Assembly: GCA_026770025.1 (NCBI GenBank)
Contig: JAMXDE010000007.1
Location: 310,001 to 374,000, forward strand
Reading direction: 5' to 3'
From: Craspedostauros australis
Lineage: Eukaryota > Bacillariophyta > Bacillariophyceae > Mastogloiales > Achnanthaceae
Length of the DNA: 64,000 nucleotides
Each line of letters opens with the position of its first letter. The first letter of the stretch is position 1. Under the pieces are notes generated by a model. That model was not told the DNA's origin. It was given only the letters and a program-made list of their open reading frames with translations, and made no database searches. Shown here in pieces: positions 43,299-55,089 of this stretch. The position numbers and the translations under genes were made by a program.

Positions 43299-44867
43299 AG
43301 GATTTCAATCTAAATGTTCCGAAACATGTTGGAAATCCGGGGTGGTGATGATAGTAGAAAGCTAATCGTTTGTTAGAATCTACTTCTCTGAACTGTGAGC
43401 TCTTCATTGCTCTCAACTTCCAAAGTTTGATCTCTTCCTTAGATCTCCATGGGTCCCTCTGTTGGTCTAGCATGCATCCATCTCGCACTCATCACAAATT
43501 CATCATGGACATGCATGCACCAGTGAGTGCCCCATGTCCGTGTACTCATCATGTTGTCTTTCCACCAATAGTTTCATTGGCTTAGACATTGCTGAGTTGC
43601 AGGCATCACTTGGCTTGGTCCATTTGATCGGATCGCAGTATCCCATCCTTCACATGAACAGCTTGGATGGTTGCTCTCCCTCAGCTTCTTAGCATCGCAC
43701 ATCTCCAATCATCTCCGATACATCTCCGATACCTCTCCGGTCACTTCACCGGCTCTTCGCAGGTTTGTCCTTGATGATCCGTTCACAGGCCATCTCACTC
43801 TTCATGACATCGGCCTTCCTCCAGTACTCTTTTCTCATTGGTTGCGACATGGGGGCCGTATTCGTGTGTATCGTGATGTTGGTCACGATTCCAACATCCC
43901 TGCCCCCTGCAACATACACGTGTGATTCGCATTCCTGCATTGAGGTCACGAACGTTACAGTCCGGTTCGCATTCGGCACGTGGCGTTCTCCACCGCAAGA
44001 CACGTGTAGCTCACATTTTTCTGTCACAAAGATCCAAATGTGGTAGTTGCGGTAATGCAGTATTTTATGACATTCTATTCCTTTCTCTTGGGAGGCGCGG
44101 CAACCCGGTGTTTCAGAACACCCGATTCCTGACACGGAGCCGTCACGTTGTGTTGCTGCATGGTCCATGTGTTTTATCGTGAGTGCATCAACTGCGATCT
44201 GGAGCTCGTACCAGCTCGCATGCGTCAGAATTCATTCTTTGCGAAGCACCCAAACGCAGATGGCGTCATCCAATCGTCGCTTCAACAACCCAAAGGGTGC
44301 AAAATGCTGTCAATCCGATGTCACCATCTCTCAAGTGCGCTCAGGGTAGTTCCAGTACAAATTTGAGTTCCGTTGACAACGTGCGACACGAGATTGGTCC
44401 ATAAATGGGTTGTTCTGAGCGACATCAAGACGACAACGTTGTTCTGTTCTTCCACAAAATTGGTGTTGATCGGATCTTCCCAAGGGAACTGTTGGGGTGA
44501 CTTCTCCACACAACCATCCATGGAGTTGAGGAACCTCGGCACACAAGGTTCCAGCGAACGGGCACAGAGACAACACCACACCATGACACGTGACGCTCGT
44601 GCAAGCGACTCATCGTCGTCTGCATGCTCATGGCGCAGCAACCCACAGGTGTACGCTTGGCTGCTCTGCTATTCTACGACAGGTGCTTCCCGCTCATCCA
44701 CCTTCTCGTCCTCTCCATGGATACCACGCCAATACGAGTGCTGCACCACCGATCATGAAGACACCCCTGGCGAAGGAATGGCAGCAGTTCCTGTTTCTGC
44801 TCGCTCTTTCCTTCAAAGGACTCCAAATCATCTCATAAATCCTTCATCTCGTTGATGACGAAAAGCC
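43299..44867. other. intergenic region between gag remnant and M11-like gene
   Basis: Starts with a sequence TGTTGGAAATCCGGGGT (43327-43343) shared in inverse orientation with 32916-32932, probably an LTR edge of the gag element. Further right, 44174-44210 resembles 34411-34447. No gene is supported; frames such as 44373-44855 lack conserved features. Confidence 0.4.
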
Positions 44868-47800
44868 ATGCATTCTCACTTCTACCAACGAATCCTTGCT
44901 GCTGTGGTGCTTGTGGCGCTTGCCGCTACGGCAGCGGCATCCCCGATGCCAAAGTTGACGGTGAGTACGAGCAAGATGGCAACTGTCACTGTTGTCTTGA
45001 CGCGTGGGGGCTCCTTCTTTGCTGGCATTCTCGCCTTGCCGCATCCGCATCCAGAGACATACTCGTACGTGCATCCAATTCAATGACCTCATCCTCAACT
45101 CAACCATGATTCTGCACCTTGCATTATACAATATTATATTCTACATCACAACGCGTTATGTCACATCACGCCACGTCCTTCATCACAATACCAACAACTG
45201 GATCGAACTCAATTCAGACGCATGACGCTGCCTCGGGCGAACACAGTATCCTGCAGGAGCCATGCCTCGTCTCGGCACGGATCATTAGCGCTGCCGACGG
45301 AACGGATGCAACTGACTTATCTTGCATGCTCCAAGGCTCCGATGAGGAAGAACATGGGCCTGTGCATTTGACCATCGAAGGGCTGACGCTGGAATGGGCC
45401 AAGAACAACCGTGCATGGCCATTTTCCTCTTCCAAGTCCACGTTGTTTCTGGAGAATGTCATCATCAATGTCACCGACTTCTCCTTGAAGCTGCCGGACT
45501 TGACGACCGTCGATGACATGACGATCGAGCATCATCAACGAAGCGAACAAAGCGATGGGCATGGACATGGTCGTTCTCTGACCACTCCTGATGTCCGTGG
45601 TTCTGGCGACAAGAAGTTCCTCTTCATCCAGGTCGTCTTCCAAACCAACTACACAGTTCCCAAGTCCCTCATCAAAGACGAGATCTTCGGCGCTCAGCCC
45701 AACTTCACCGACCAGTTCGCGGCCATGTCTTTTGACAAGCTGAGGCTCTCCACCATGCCCACGAATGGGGCAGATGATGGGATTTTGACATATGAGTTTC
45801 CCCCTGATGTTGATCCCACCACTCTCGAGGCAGAAACAGTTGATAATCTCGTCTCGCAATATCTGAAGCAGCAGGTCAAGATCTATGACGACTTTGATTT
45901 CTTCTTGATCATTGTCCCGTTCGGGTTGAATGACCGTGGAACTGATTGGACCTGTAAGTGCCAACAAGGACCACACAACTCGTATCTTCCTTATCAACAT
46001 TTCGCACTGGTATCGTGACGAGCTCTACCCGTGCTTATACTCCTATCTAACCCATCCCACTCCAGCGTGCAATACCATCTTTCTTCCGTGCGAATCAAAC
46101 TCTCTCGATTATCAACGCGCGCGCAACGATGTAACCAACACACCACTGATCCACAGCGTACTCTTATTTCCACCAAAAGATCAGCGTGTACAACGGTATC
46201 GAAGAGTATCCAGGCACGCACTGGGCGGCCAACCTATACTTCATCCTCAACGGACTCGGTCGCAACTTTGGGCTTGACACTTCCAATCGGAACGGGGAAG
46301 AGTTCGGAGATCGCAGGTAAGCGCAGTCAATGCGCCAGCAGAGACAGAGAGGTTGGAGGCGATCTGTGACATTCTGTATCAATCTTTGTGGACGGATGGA
46401 CGATCGGACACAAGAACGAACACAATCAAACTCCGGAGAGAGCACATTGGACACGTCTGCCATGTTCTGGTCGTCATCACATGAGAGGAAACCTGTTTAT
46501 TGTTCGAAGCCCATCTAACCCGTCTTCGTGTATCCTCTTCCTCGTTGTTGACGTCCTCCGGTCAATGGATTCCGACCCCAACATCGACTATTATTCCGCA
46601 GCGGCGCGATGGGCGGAGCAGTTTTTGGTCCATTTTTTAATGAAACTCTGACCAATAAGGTGGGGTACAACGGTAAGTGCTACGGCGTCATCGCCTTGTG
46701 GAGAGCCAGGGGTCAGATGATTCCGTTGCAGGAGGAGTCGTGTCACCTCATCACATACGATGCGATGCGACACTCTACGTACGCTGTCTCAACAATCACT
46801 ACCTTCTCCATCGTTTCATTCTTTGCTTCCGCGCCAAATCATTTCACGCCCTCATGCTCATGCTGCAAACCTACCCCTTCAATATCATTACTCATGTGCC
46901 TGCCCCTCCACCACACACAGGTGCCAAGAGCTGGGTGATGGGGTGGTACTCCGATCAGACCACATTGCTCACCGGAGGTCAAGACATCGACTTTGAGGGA
47001 AGGCTCTGCGGAGTGGTCGATTATGACCCCGCTGACACCAGCTTTGACGTCATCATCCGAATTGACGATCCCGAGAGTGAATTGAACTACTACATCGCCT
47101 TCAACAGAGCCATAGGCTTCAACGCCGATTCTCCGCTGGGCAGGGATCAAGTCCTCGTGACAAGGGCACAAGACTACAGCACTACCGAGATTCGACCCTC
47201 TGATCTGGAGGCCATCCTGAACACGACACAACCATCGTACAGAATTGATGCCCAGTCGTCTTTGCTGGATGGGATCGTCATCTCGGTATCCAACATCGAT
47301 GATGACTCGGCCACACCCATGTGTGCGACGGTGAGCGTGAAAGTAGTTTCCAGTCGATCACCAACTGCGGCACCATCCGTTTCTATGGCACCATCATTGT
47401 CATCACCCCCATCGAATGTTCCGACTGTGACCCCCTCGTCTGTCCCAACCGGAATTTGCGGCACGTGGGAGGTGACAGCGCCCACCGGACCTCGCTCAGA
47501 TGAGCGCATTGAGTCATTCAGATTCGATGTTCACATACTGGACCTCACCCGATTCACCGCCATCAAGGTTGCCGTGGCTGCTGGATTCACCAACATGCCA
47601 TACACGATCTTCTTCCGTCCAAGCACCTGGGATGCCGATGGCAACTGGACTCAGATTGCATCAGGAAACAACGGAGAAACGGACTCGTCTGGCTTCACCC
47701 CTTCTCTCATATTTGATCAGCCCGTGGTGGTGTCTGCGGATGATGACATTGTATCCTTCCGCATTGACATGGCCGACAGATTGGGGACTTTGGGCTCGAA

Positions 47801-49451
47801 CTTTCCGCGTGTGATCCCAGAGACCTTTGTCGAGTGCCCAGACTGCCCATTCGAGGTATTCACCGGACAAGGTAGCCTAGAAGTAGGAAACAACCCACCC
47901 AATTTCCGCGATGAGTCCCTCGTCTTTTTCGGCATCCTCGAATTCTGTCGGGGCCCGAGCACCGAGATGCCAACTGGATCTGCTTCCCCCACTACGACAA
48001 CATTGCCAACAACCCAGCCATCCGCAGGCCCCACACAGGCACCAACAGACACCTGCCGCGACGCAAAAACAGCAGGTCTCCCAAGAGGCTTCTTTGACGA
48101 CACGGTCGCTTCAGTGCGACACGACATTCAGATTCTGGATAGTGTCGACATCACAGGCATGAGGCTTGTCCTACCATCGATGGGGAACCAAAATTTCACA
48201 ATCTTCTACCGCCCAAGTACTTGGGATGCATCCGGGAATTGGGCAGAACTTGCATCGGGAACGATCGAGGCCAGAGGTGCTGGTGAATTCACAGATGTGA
48301 TCGCATTCGACCAACCTTTGGCTGTGTCCGAAAGCGACGATGTGATCTCCATCCGCATCGATACACGAACGAGCACAGGGGATGACTTCTCGGACAACAT
48401 CATTCCCATCCCTCCAGACTGGCTTGATTGCAACAATTGCCCATTCACTATCTTTACGGGAATTGCGAGCGGTGTTGTCGGTGATTATCCTCCTCCTCTC
48501 TACGATGGCTCCTTTGAGTACTTCATGGGTTCGCTGGAATTCTGCAACGGCAACTCGAAGATGCCTCCAACTGGATCTGCTTCCCCCACTATGACAACAT
48601 CGCCAACAATCCAGCCATCCGCAGGCCCCACACAGGCACCGACAGACACCTGCCGCGACGCAAACACAGCAGGTCTCCCAAGAGGCTTCTTTGACGACAC
48701 GGTCGCTTCAGTGCGACACGACATTCAGATTCATGGTAGTGTCGACATCACAGGCATGAGGCTTGTCCTACCATCGACGGGAAACCAAACTTTCACAATC
48801 TTCTACCGCCCAAGTACTTGGGATGCATCCGGGAATTGGGCAGAACTTGCATCGGGAACGATCGAGGCCAGAGGTGGTGGTGAATTCACAGACGTGATTC
48901 CATTCGATCAACCTTTGGCTGTATCCGAAAGCGACGATGTGATCTCCATCCGCATCGATACACGAACGAGCACAGGGGATGAATATTCGGACAACATCAT
49001 TCCCATCCCTCCAGACTGGCTTGATTGCGACAATTGCCCATTCACTATCTTTACGGGAATTGCGAGCGGTGTTGTCGGTGATAATCCTCCTCCTCTCTAC
49101 GGTGGCGTCTTTGAGTACTTCATGGGTTCACTGGAATTCTGCAACGGCAACTCGAAGATGCCGCCATCTGCGCTGCCATCTGCGCTGTCGTCCGCGCCGT
49201 CATCCGCTCCGTCATCCATGCTGTCGTCCACACCGTCATCCACGCCGCCATCTGCGCTACCATCCACGCTGTCGTCGGCGCCGTCGGCCGCGCCGTCATC
49301 CACGCTGTCGTCCTTCCCTTCCTCCCAACCATCTCACATACGCAGCACGAAGGGGGCGAAATCCTACAAATCGGACAAGTCATCAAAGGAGAGCAAGACC
49401 AAGTCTCCCAAGTCATCCAAATCAAGCAAGTCGCCGAAGAGCTCTGAATGA
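44868..49451 (+). CDS. M11/gametolysin-like secreted protein with destroyed zinc site and three C-terminal repeat domains (five exons)
   Basis: Exons 44868-44960, 45218-45953, 46157-46316, 46602-46672 and 46921-49451 join in frame through GT-AG introns to give 1196 residues. MHSHFYQRILAAVVLVALAATAAA is a signal peptide. Exons 2-5 match peptidase M11 landmarks in order: FLFIQVVFQTNYTVPKSL, IFGAQPNFTDQFAAMSFDKL, WTSYSYFHQKISVYNG, then GLGRNFGLDTSN where HExGHNLGLAHS belongs, EEFGDRSGAMGG, and GAKSWVMGWYSDQ. The zinc ligands and catalytic Glu are replaced (Asn308, Gly309, Arg312, Thr318) although the flanking Gly, Asn and Leu remain, so it is probably a pseudoenzyme. Three copies of an about 165-residue domain follow (starting at Cys533, Cys732 and Cys931) containing FTIFYRPSTWDASGNWAEL, joined by PT-rich linkers, then a Ser/Lys-rich tail. 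Likely extracellular; a binding role is inferred. Confidence 0.8.
44961..45217 (+). other. intron 1 of the M11-like gene
   Basis: GTGAGT at 44961, acceptor AATTCAG at 45217, phase 0, joining the signal peptide (PMPKLT) to THDAASGEH. Introns 2-4 are 45954-46156 (phase 1), 46317-46601 (phase 2) and 46673-46920 (phase 1). Confidence 0.75.
47974..49158 (+). repeat. 597-bp tandem duplication inside the M11-like gene
   Basis: Two head-to-tail copies, 47974-48570 and 48571 to about 49158, each coding a PT linker plus one domain (199 codons per unit). They differ at only scattered bases, while the first domain (from 47457) is much more diverged. So the third domain arose recently from the second. 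Confidence 0.95.
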
Positions 49452-49737
49452 GACCACTCAATGAGTACGGATACTCGTGCATCCAGCTCCTGTAGCAACA
49501 ATGAAGGCAGATGTTGGTCTATCACCAAACCGTGGTACAATCCTTGACCACGGGATGAGGGATGCCATCGAAGCCCGAGGATTGAAGAATGAACAATCTA
49601 CTCCATCATATGATACATGTTATAGCGTCTTCACAGAAGCACATGTAATATAATACATTGCAACCTGCCAAGCTCCTCCGTCCACACAACTCGTAGTATG
49701 CAGGCCGCGCGAAGAATACTGTTTGTACGTATGGTAG

Positions 49738-51291
49738 ATGTGTTTGCTGCCATTTCGATCGGATTCATGTTTACAACTGTTCCATGGTGATACGCTCTGG
49801 GTAGGAGCACTTCGTGAAATCCATTCTCATGCCGCCGTCGTGGTTCTGGTGTTGACGAGCTTGGGCCAACCCATCCTCCTGCCGCAGTCCTTTGTTGATG
49901 AGTGGAGCGGTTTCTTTACTACGACGACAGCCTCCGATCGCAGCGACAGCAGATCGCCACAAAGCCGGCCTCCGATTGCTGCTGCGGAAATGCTGAGAAA
50001 CTTTCCCGAGTTCATGCTGCAATGGCCGACCGAAGCAAATCTCACGGATTCACTTGCGACCAGTCCACCGAAGCACAGGTGCAGCATCTTCAACGCCAAC
50101 ATTCCACACAGATTCCAGATTACCGACCACTCGACAACCTACGCCACTGATGCTGTCTTTGGCAGCAAGTCTCAAAGCTTCCACGAAGCATGGCGAAGCA
50201 ACAAGCAGGGCAGTGGAAGGCATGACACCGATGCAGCCAGGCATGCGACTATACTTGCCTATGCCATGTCAGGTGCAGATGCACAATCCGACAGGTTACC
50301 TTCTACCAACAGTACGACTACTGGTGCGATCATCAAGACGGCTGCGTGCGCCATCAAGAACTTCACATTCTCCCACCACTTCCCGCATCAGACGCAGCAC
50401 GCCGTCTCCTGCTGGTCGCTGTGGCAACACTTTCCGAACGCGGCGCATATCTTGATCTTGCGTCAAGACGATTACGCAAAGTTCTCCAACGCTTCCACGT
50501 TTAGCAGGGGCATGATCCAAGTGCTGCAGGCAAGTGGCGTCTCCATCCTCCAAACCACCGTCGACGACTTCGTGCAAAACCAAGCATCCAACATGGAAGA
50601 AACGGTCTTGGTGGAGACGCCGGCCGCCGATTTTCAGGGATTCGCGACGGCACACGAAGGTGATGTTCCAAGTTTGAGACACAGTGTGCTGGCAGCATTC
50701 GGGCTGGATGGATACAGCGATGCATACTGCTCTCCCTATCTGTTGAGCGATGGAACCGCAGCTGCCGCGAGCGATGGGATGGCGGGCGAGACCATCACCG
50801 AGATGCGTCAACCCCGCATCGCCATCGCCACTCGCGTTGAGACGCGATCGTTGATCGGCGCGCACACCATGGCCAGCCATCTGCGGGATCAGCTCAAGTT
50901 GACGTACACGCCACCAGTTCTCTTGTTCGAGACGCTCTCGTTTCAGCAGCAAATCGAAGCCTTCAACAACGTCGATATCCTTGTGTCTGCGCATGATGCG
51001 TTGCTCACCGGCATCTTTTTCATGCACCGATGCAGCGCAGTCATCGACGTGTTCCCAACTGGATACGGCCGGACGCGGTACTTTGGAACGCTGTCAGCAA
51101 TCTCTGGTGTGAATCATTCCTACGTGTACCTGGGCAACGACATGGTCGCTGAGAGCGCCAGAAACAAGAGACCGAGGCAGATCTGGAAAGCCAGGATCGC
51201 TCATTTGTGCGCACCGGTCCATGCGCTTGTCGAAGCTGTGCGCCTACAGATCGACCAATGGAACAAATGCTGTGACATCAATGCTGCATGA
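49738..51291 (+). CDS. GT61-like glycosyltransferase
   Basis: 517-residue frame. The C-terminal half shows the layout of GT61 (EGT/xylosyltransferase-type, old DUF563) enzymes: LSFQQQIEAFNNVDILVSAH, then DALLTGIFFMHRCSAVIDVF and YFGTLSAISGVNHSYVYLG, corresponding to the family's 'IxxxxxxDILIGxHGAGLTN...lPPGAxVIEL' core. The usual HGAGLTN is HDALLTG here, so substrate handling may differ. Such enzymes add xylose, arabinose or GlcNAc to proteins or polysaccharides in the ER/Golgi. The N-terminus (to about residue 40) is mildly hydrophobic and could anchor it, but the exact start is uncertain. Confidence 0.55.
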   Translation: MCLLPFRSDSCLQLFHGDTLWVGALREIHSHAAVVVLVLTSLGQPILLPQSFVDEWSGFFTTTTASDRSDSRSPQSRPPIAAAEMLRNFPEFMLQWPTEANLTDSLATSPPKHRCSIFNANIPHRFQITDHSTTYATDAVFGSKSQSFHEAWRSNKQGSGRHDTDAARHATILAYAMSGADAQSDRLPSTNSTTTGAIIKTAACAIKNFTFSHHFPHQTQHAVSCWSLWQHFPNAAHILILRQDDYAKFSNASTFSRGMIQVLQASGVSILQTTVDDFVQNQASNMEETVLVETPAADFQGFATAHEGDVPSLRHSVLAAFGLDGYSDAYCSPYLLSDGTAAAASDGMAGETITEMRQPRIAIATRVETRSLIGAHTMASHLRDQLKLTYTPPVLLFETLSFQQQIEAFNNVDILVSAHDALLTGIFFMHRCSAVIDVFPTGYGRTRYFGTLSAISGVNHSYVYLGNDMVAESARNKRPRQIWKARIAHLCAPVHALVEAVRLQIDQWNKCCDINAA

Positions 51292-51761
51292 AGAAGTTGT
51301 TGGAATCGCGGCAGACATCTGCACGGCTTTGGATGCAGCACTCCTGATGCGGTTGGAAGGCGCCGCGTCATTCGATTGAGATCGCCGTTCGTGCCGATCT
51401 GCGATGGGCCGTGCACAGCACTTCTGGATGGAAACGTCAACACTCACCACCACATTAACGAACGGTGACGATGAGTGCGTCGAGCGTGTTGGGCATGCGA
51501 AGCACGGATGGTAGCATCTTGAGGTTGGCAACAGGGAGCGGTCACACAATGGTACTACTGGAGTGCGCATCTACCACCCAACCGATCCAAGTGAGAGTGG
51601 TACGGTGATGCTCGTCCACGATGGTCGAGCACCGCAGTCTCTCGCTGTTGCCGCACAATGCGCTCCCACGACCCGTACTGCTCTGTACGTATGATACAAT
51701 GCGACATAATCTACAGTAGAGGAGCACGGTACTAGGATAAAAACAATGAACTACGGCCACT
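51292..51761. other. convergent intergenic region
   Basis: Between the 3' ends of the GT61-like gene and the minus-strand GD-DWE protein. Nothing recognised. Confidence 0.5.
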
Positions 51762-54700
51762 CTACCGATTCAGTATCTCCACAAGATCACGTTGTCGTCC
51801 AGCTTTGGGCAAACCGGGACCGGCTGGCACGGATAACAGTTCATGCGAAGTTGGTGATGACGGCGTGGACGAAGTCGTGATGGGAATATTCAGCGGCGCG
51901 TCGTTCATCTTCTCTTCATAGGCTCCATCGATGCGCGTGGCGTTCCATCGATCCGATGATGCTTGCAACGACTCGGCGTGGGATTGCTGCAACACTCGAA
52001 GGGTCTCCTGACGTTCCCTCTTGGCGCGCGTGACCTCGAAGCATGCCAACGCCATCTCTTGATCCGAGACGCCATTCTTGCGCAGCAATTACACGCGCGA
52101 CGACGATGGGATGCGTTCCACCTTGGGCTTGCGGGATGGCAGACGGAACTGCTCAAACAATTTCAAATTGCACGAGGTGCGATTCTGGCACTCCCAATCC
52201 ACCGTGATGGGGCATCCGTCGCGGACGCTGGGATTGTCACCGACGATCAGCGGCAATTCCAGGATTTCGATGTCTCCGAACTTCACGCTCTTCGGGATGC
52301 TGGGCTCTGGTGCTGTTGCTGTTGCCGCGGGGAGAGATGGATGTCCAATGTTCATAGTCGGGCTGGCGATCCTCTTGCCAACCTCCGGTGATGACGACTG
52401 CGATGACGACTGCGATGACGAGGTGGACTCCGTCGATTGCAAATGCGCCTTGCGCAGCAATCGCCTCCTGCGCTCCACATCCGGATCCGGCAGCCTTGGA
52501 TGTTCGGGAGGTGTTGTTTGCCGCAGTCTGGCGTTGCGAAGTCCCTTGCCCTGTGACGGGGGCGACGTCGATGCGGAAGATGCGGACCAGCGTTCCTGAC
52601 CCATGAGCGATGTACTGTGCGTTGCATCCTTCGATAAGAACGCCAACCTGGGCGTCCTTGGCGACTCACGTCGCATCGGCATCTTGGGAATATCAAGGAA
52701 CGAGGCATTCTTCTTGTTCTTGGACGTTTCGAAACGACTGCTGGGTGGTGAAAGGAACGTCGCATCGTCGTTGTCTCGTTGCACATAGCCGCAGGCATCA
52801 TGATCGTAGCTGGCGCTGTGGTGCTTGTGCAGGTGGATGTCATCGGCGGAGAATCCGTTGCGACGCAGGAGGTCCTTGCGCACATGTCCCGGCAGCCGCT
52901 TGGCCTTGCCGCGCCTGGTACTTTCTCGATTCTTTTCATAAGAGTCCAACCTGCAGGAGGTTCTGGCCTGTGGCTCCCAGTCCAACGTGATGGGGTATTC
53001 ATCTTTCGACGCCTTGGAATCGCCCAGCACCACGGCATGCTCAATGACTTCGATGTTTTGGAAACTGACACATCGGCGCATTGCCTTGCGCCTGGATTCT
53101 GTCGTAGATCCTTTGTCTGACACTGATACGGATACTGTTGACGCTGTTGCATTCGATGGTGTCGGCGAAGTCAACGATTCGATGGTGCCGAATGAAGAAT
53201 CGGAATCCATACGATGCTGCGCATTGGTGGACGGCGAAGATGCATACATGTGTCGTTCATCTCCAAACGACGATGTCTTTTTGAGCGCCGATTTCAATTC
53301 CTTGCGCTTCAGCGGTTTGATCTCCGACGACGACAACGAATCGAAGGACGAATCGAAGGACGAGTCGAAGGAACCGTTGAAGGATCCGCTGTGGCTCTCC
53401 CTCGACCGTCCCGCATCGTATTCTCTCTGCTGCATCAGCGATTCTGCCGATGCGGCCTTTTGCAATGTCTCGCTCGAGTCATCGACCGCACACTGGTTGA
53501 CCGGCACAGTGTCGGTATCCGATGACGTGTAGCCATCCGAATTGGGCGACGCGAAATCTTCGTGATACAATTTGGACAGCAGCTGCTTACGCTTGGTCGT
53601 GAGGAGATCATCATCGGACGTGCTTCTCGACATGCGAGACGTGGTTTCGGCAGCATGCCTGGACCGCCGTCGATTGGCTTGTCGCACGGCCTTCGGCTCC
53701 TTCGAGGCGGACGATCCATCGCGCAGCGGCACCCATTCCGGCGCATTGCCTTTTTGTGGCGAAAGAAATGGCGGACACAACGCTTCGGGAGTCCAGCCGG
53801 GTTCGGCCTGCGTCGATGGCTTGCGTTTGAGACTGATGGGTGCCACGTCCATGATGTTGGATCGCGATCGGCGCGTTCTCCTGGGTTTGTCATGGATGCT
53901 GCGTCCCCGCCGCGGTTTGCGCTGCTGCAGGACGGCATGCGCCGATGATACCGACAGTGGCTCGGTGGATTGTCTGCGAGAAGACTTTCTGCGATACCGC
54001 CGCGTGCGTTCCTTGCCCCATTCCGTTTCGCCGTGATACGATCGTGTGGAAAGCGGGTCGACCTTCTTCTTGCGACGTGATGCGGCAGTTGCTGTGGACA
54101 ACAAGGATTGGAGCGATTCGTTGAGCAGAGCGCGATCGCGTGATGAGGCTTGCCACAGTTTATCACTATTGTCGTCGTCGTCGTCGTCGTCATCGTCATC
54201 ATTGTGGTGAAGAGTTCTGGAACTGCTGCGACGCCGTCGGACTCTTTCCCTTGGCTGCTGATCCTGATGCGCATGATGTTGCGAATGATCCGCGCTGCGG
54301 CTGCGTCTTGCAACATACGTGTTGACCCTTATCGAATCGCGTCTCGTCCTGCTCCTCCTTCGTTTGCTGCTCGTCTCGGCAGCAGTTGTATTGCCGATGC
54401 TGCGACTACTGCTGCGACTGCTGGTATAGCTGTGATTCCGGGCCTTCCTCCTGCTGCGTGTCGCACCAACGATGACATTATGATCGGAAGACGACATGAG
54501 CTGTGCATTGCGCGAGCGCCGCTTGCTGGAACGCCTCCTGGAGACAGGTCTGTGTGACGGTGAAGACGAACCCACGTTGAGATCACCATGCGATCTGGCC
54601 TTGTGCATCAGCGCTCGTCGATTCGTTGCATTCTCGAGATGGTCGTCGGTCTTTCGTATCGGTATCTGCAGTTCGGTGTCATGAATGCGACGCTGCGCAG

Positions 54701-55007
54701 GCTCATCGTTGTTGGTGGCAGCGTTGGTGGTGGTGGCGTTGTTGTTGTCGATGATGGTCTTGGTTTTTGCAACGGCATGAGCTGCAGTATCGCTGACAAT
54801 GACATGACTAATGTCGATACTGTCAGGGCGTGGTCCATCATCATCATCATCAACTAACGGAATGTGGTGATACAGATGATGATGATGATGATGATGATGA
54901 TGGTGTAACCTAATTGGGATTATGAGCTTTGCTGTTGTTGCTGTTGCTGTTGCTGCTCCTGGTCTTGTTTTTGTTCTTGTTGATGACAGTGGCTGGCCTG
55001 TTCTCAT
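51762..55007 (-). CDS. large disordered protein with two GD-PIT-DWE domains; in-frame TAA within the second
   Basis: A 972-codon frame (55007-52089) ends at TAA 52091-52089, and the same frame continues open for 108 codons to 51762. The N-terminal two thirds are Arg/Ser/His-rich with a ten-His run coded by a CAT-type microsatellite (about 54875-54905). Two homologous domains follow. The first (about 53072-52840) reads CVSFQNIEVIEHAVVLGD, YPITLDWEPQARTSC, then LLRRNGFSADDI. The second (about 52285-52050) reads VKFGDIEILELPLIVGD, CPITVDWECQNRTSC, then after the TAA LLRKNGVSDQEM. Because the second domain continues across the stop, the TAA is probably a nonsense mutation, sequence error or readthrough site rather than the natural end. 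GDxPxxxxGxPIxLDWE-type domains recur in diatom proteins of unknown function; no activity can be assigned. Confidence 0.6.
52089..52091 (-). other. in-frame TAA inside a conserved domain
   Basis: Reads SSSRV-stop-LLRKNGVS; the upstream homologous domain reads GHVRKDLLRRNGFS with no stop at this point. It truncates the protein by 108 residues unless read through. Confidence 0.8.
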
Positions 55008-55089
55008 CGGTCATCCTCTGTGCTGTTTGTGTTCTCGCACTTTCAGCGCTGGCAGATTGCATCTTCGATGTCTCCAATCGAGGAATCAG

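Noticed and set aside
43327-43343. TGTTGGAAATCCGGGGT taken as proof that the gag remnant and the copia element share one LTR family.
   Set aside because: Only 17 bp match, in inverse orientation relative to the coding strands, and the following sequence is not clearly similar.
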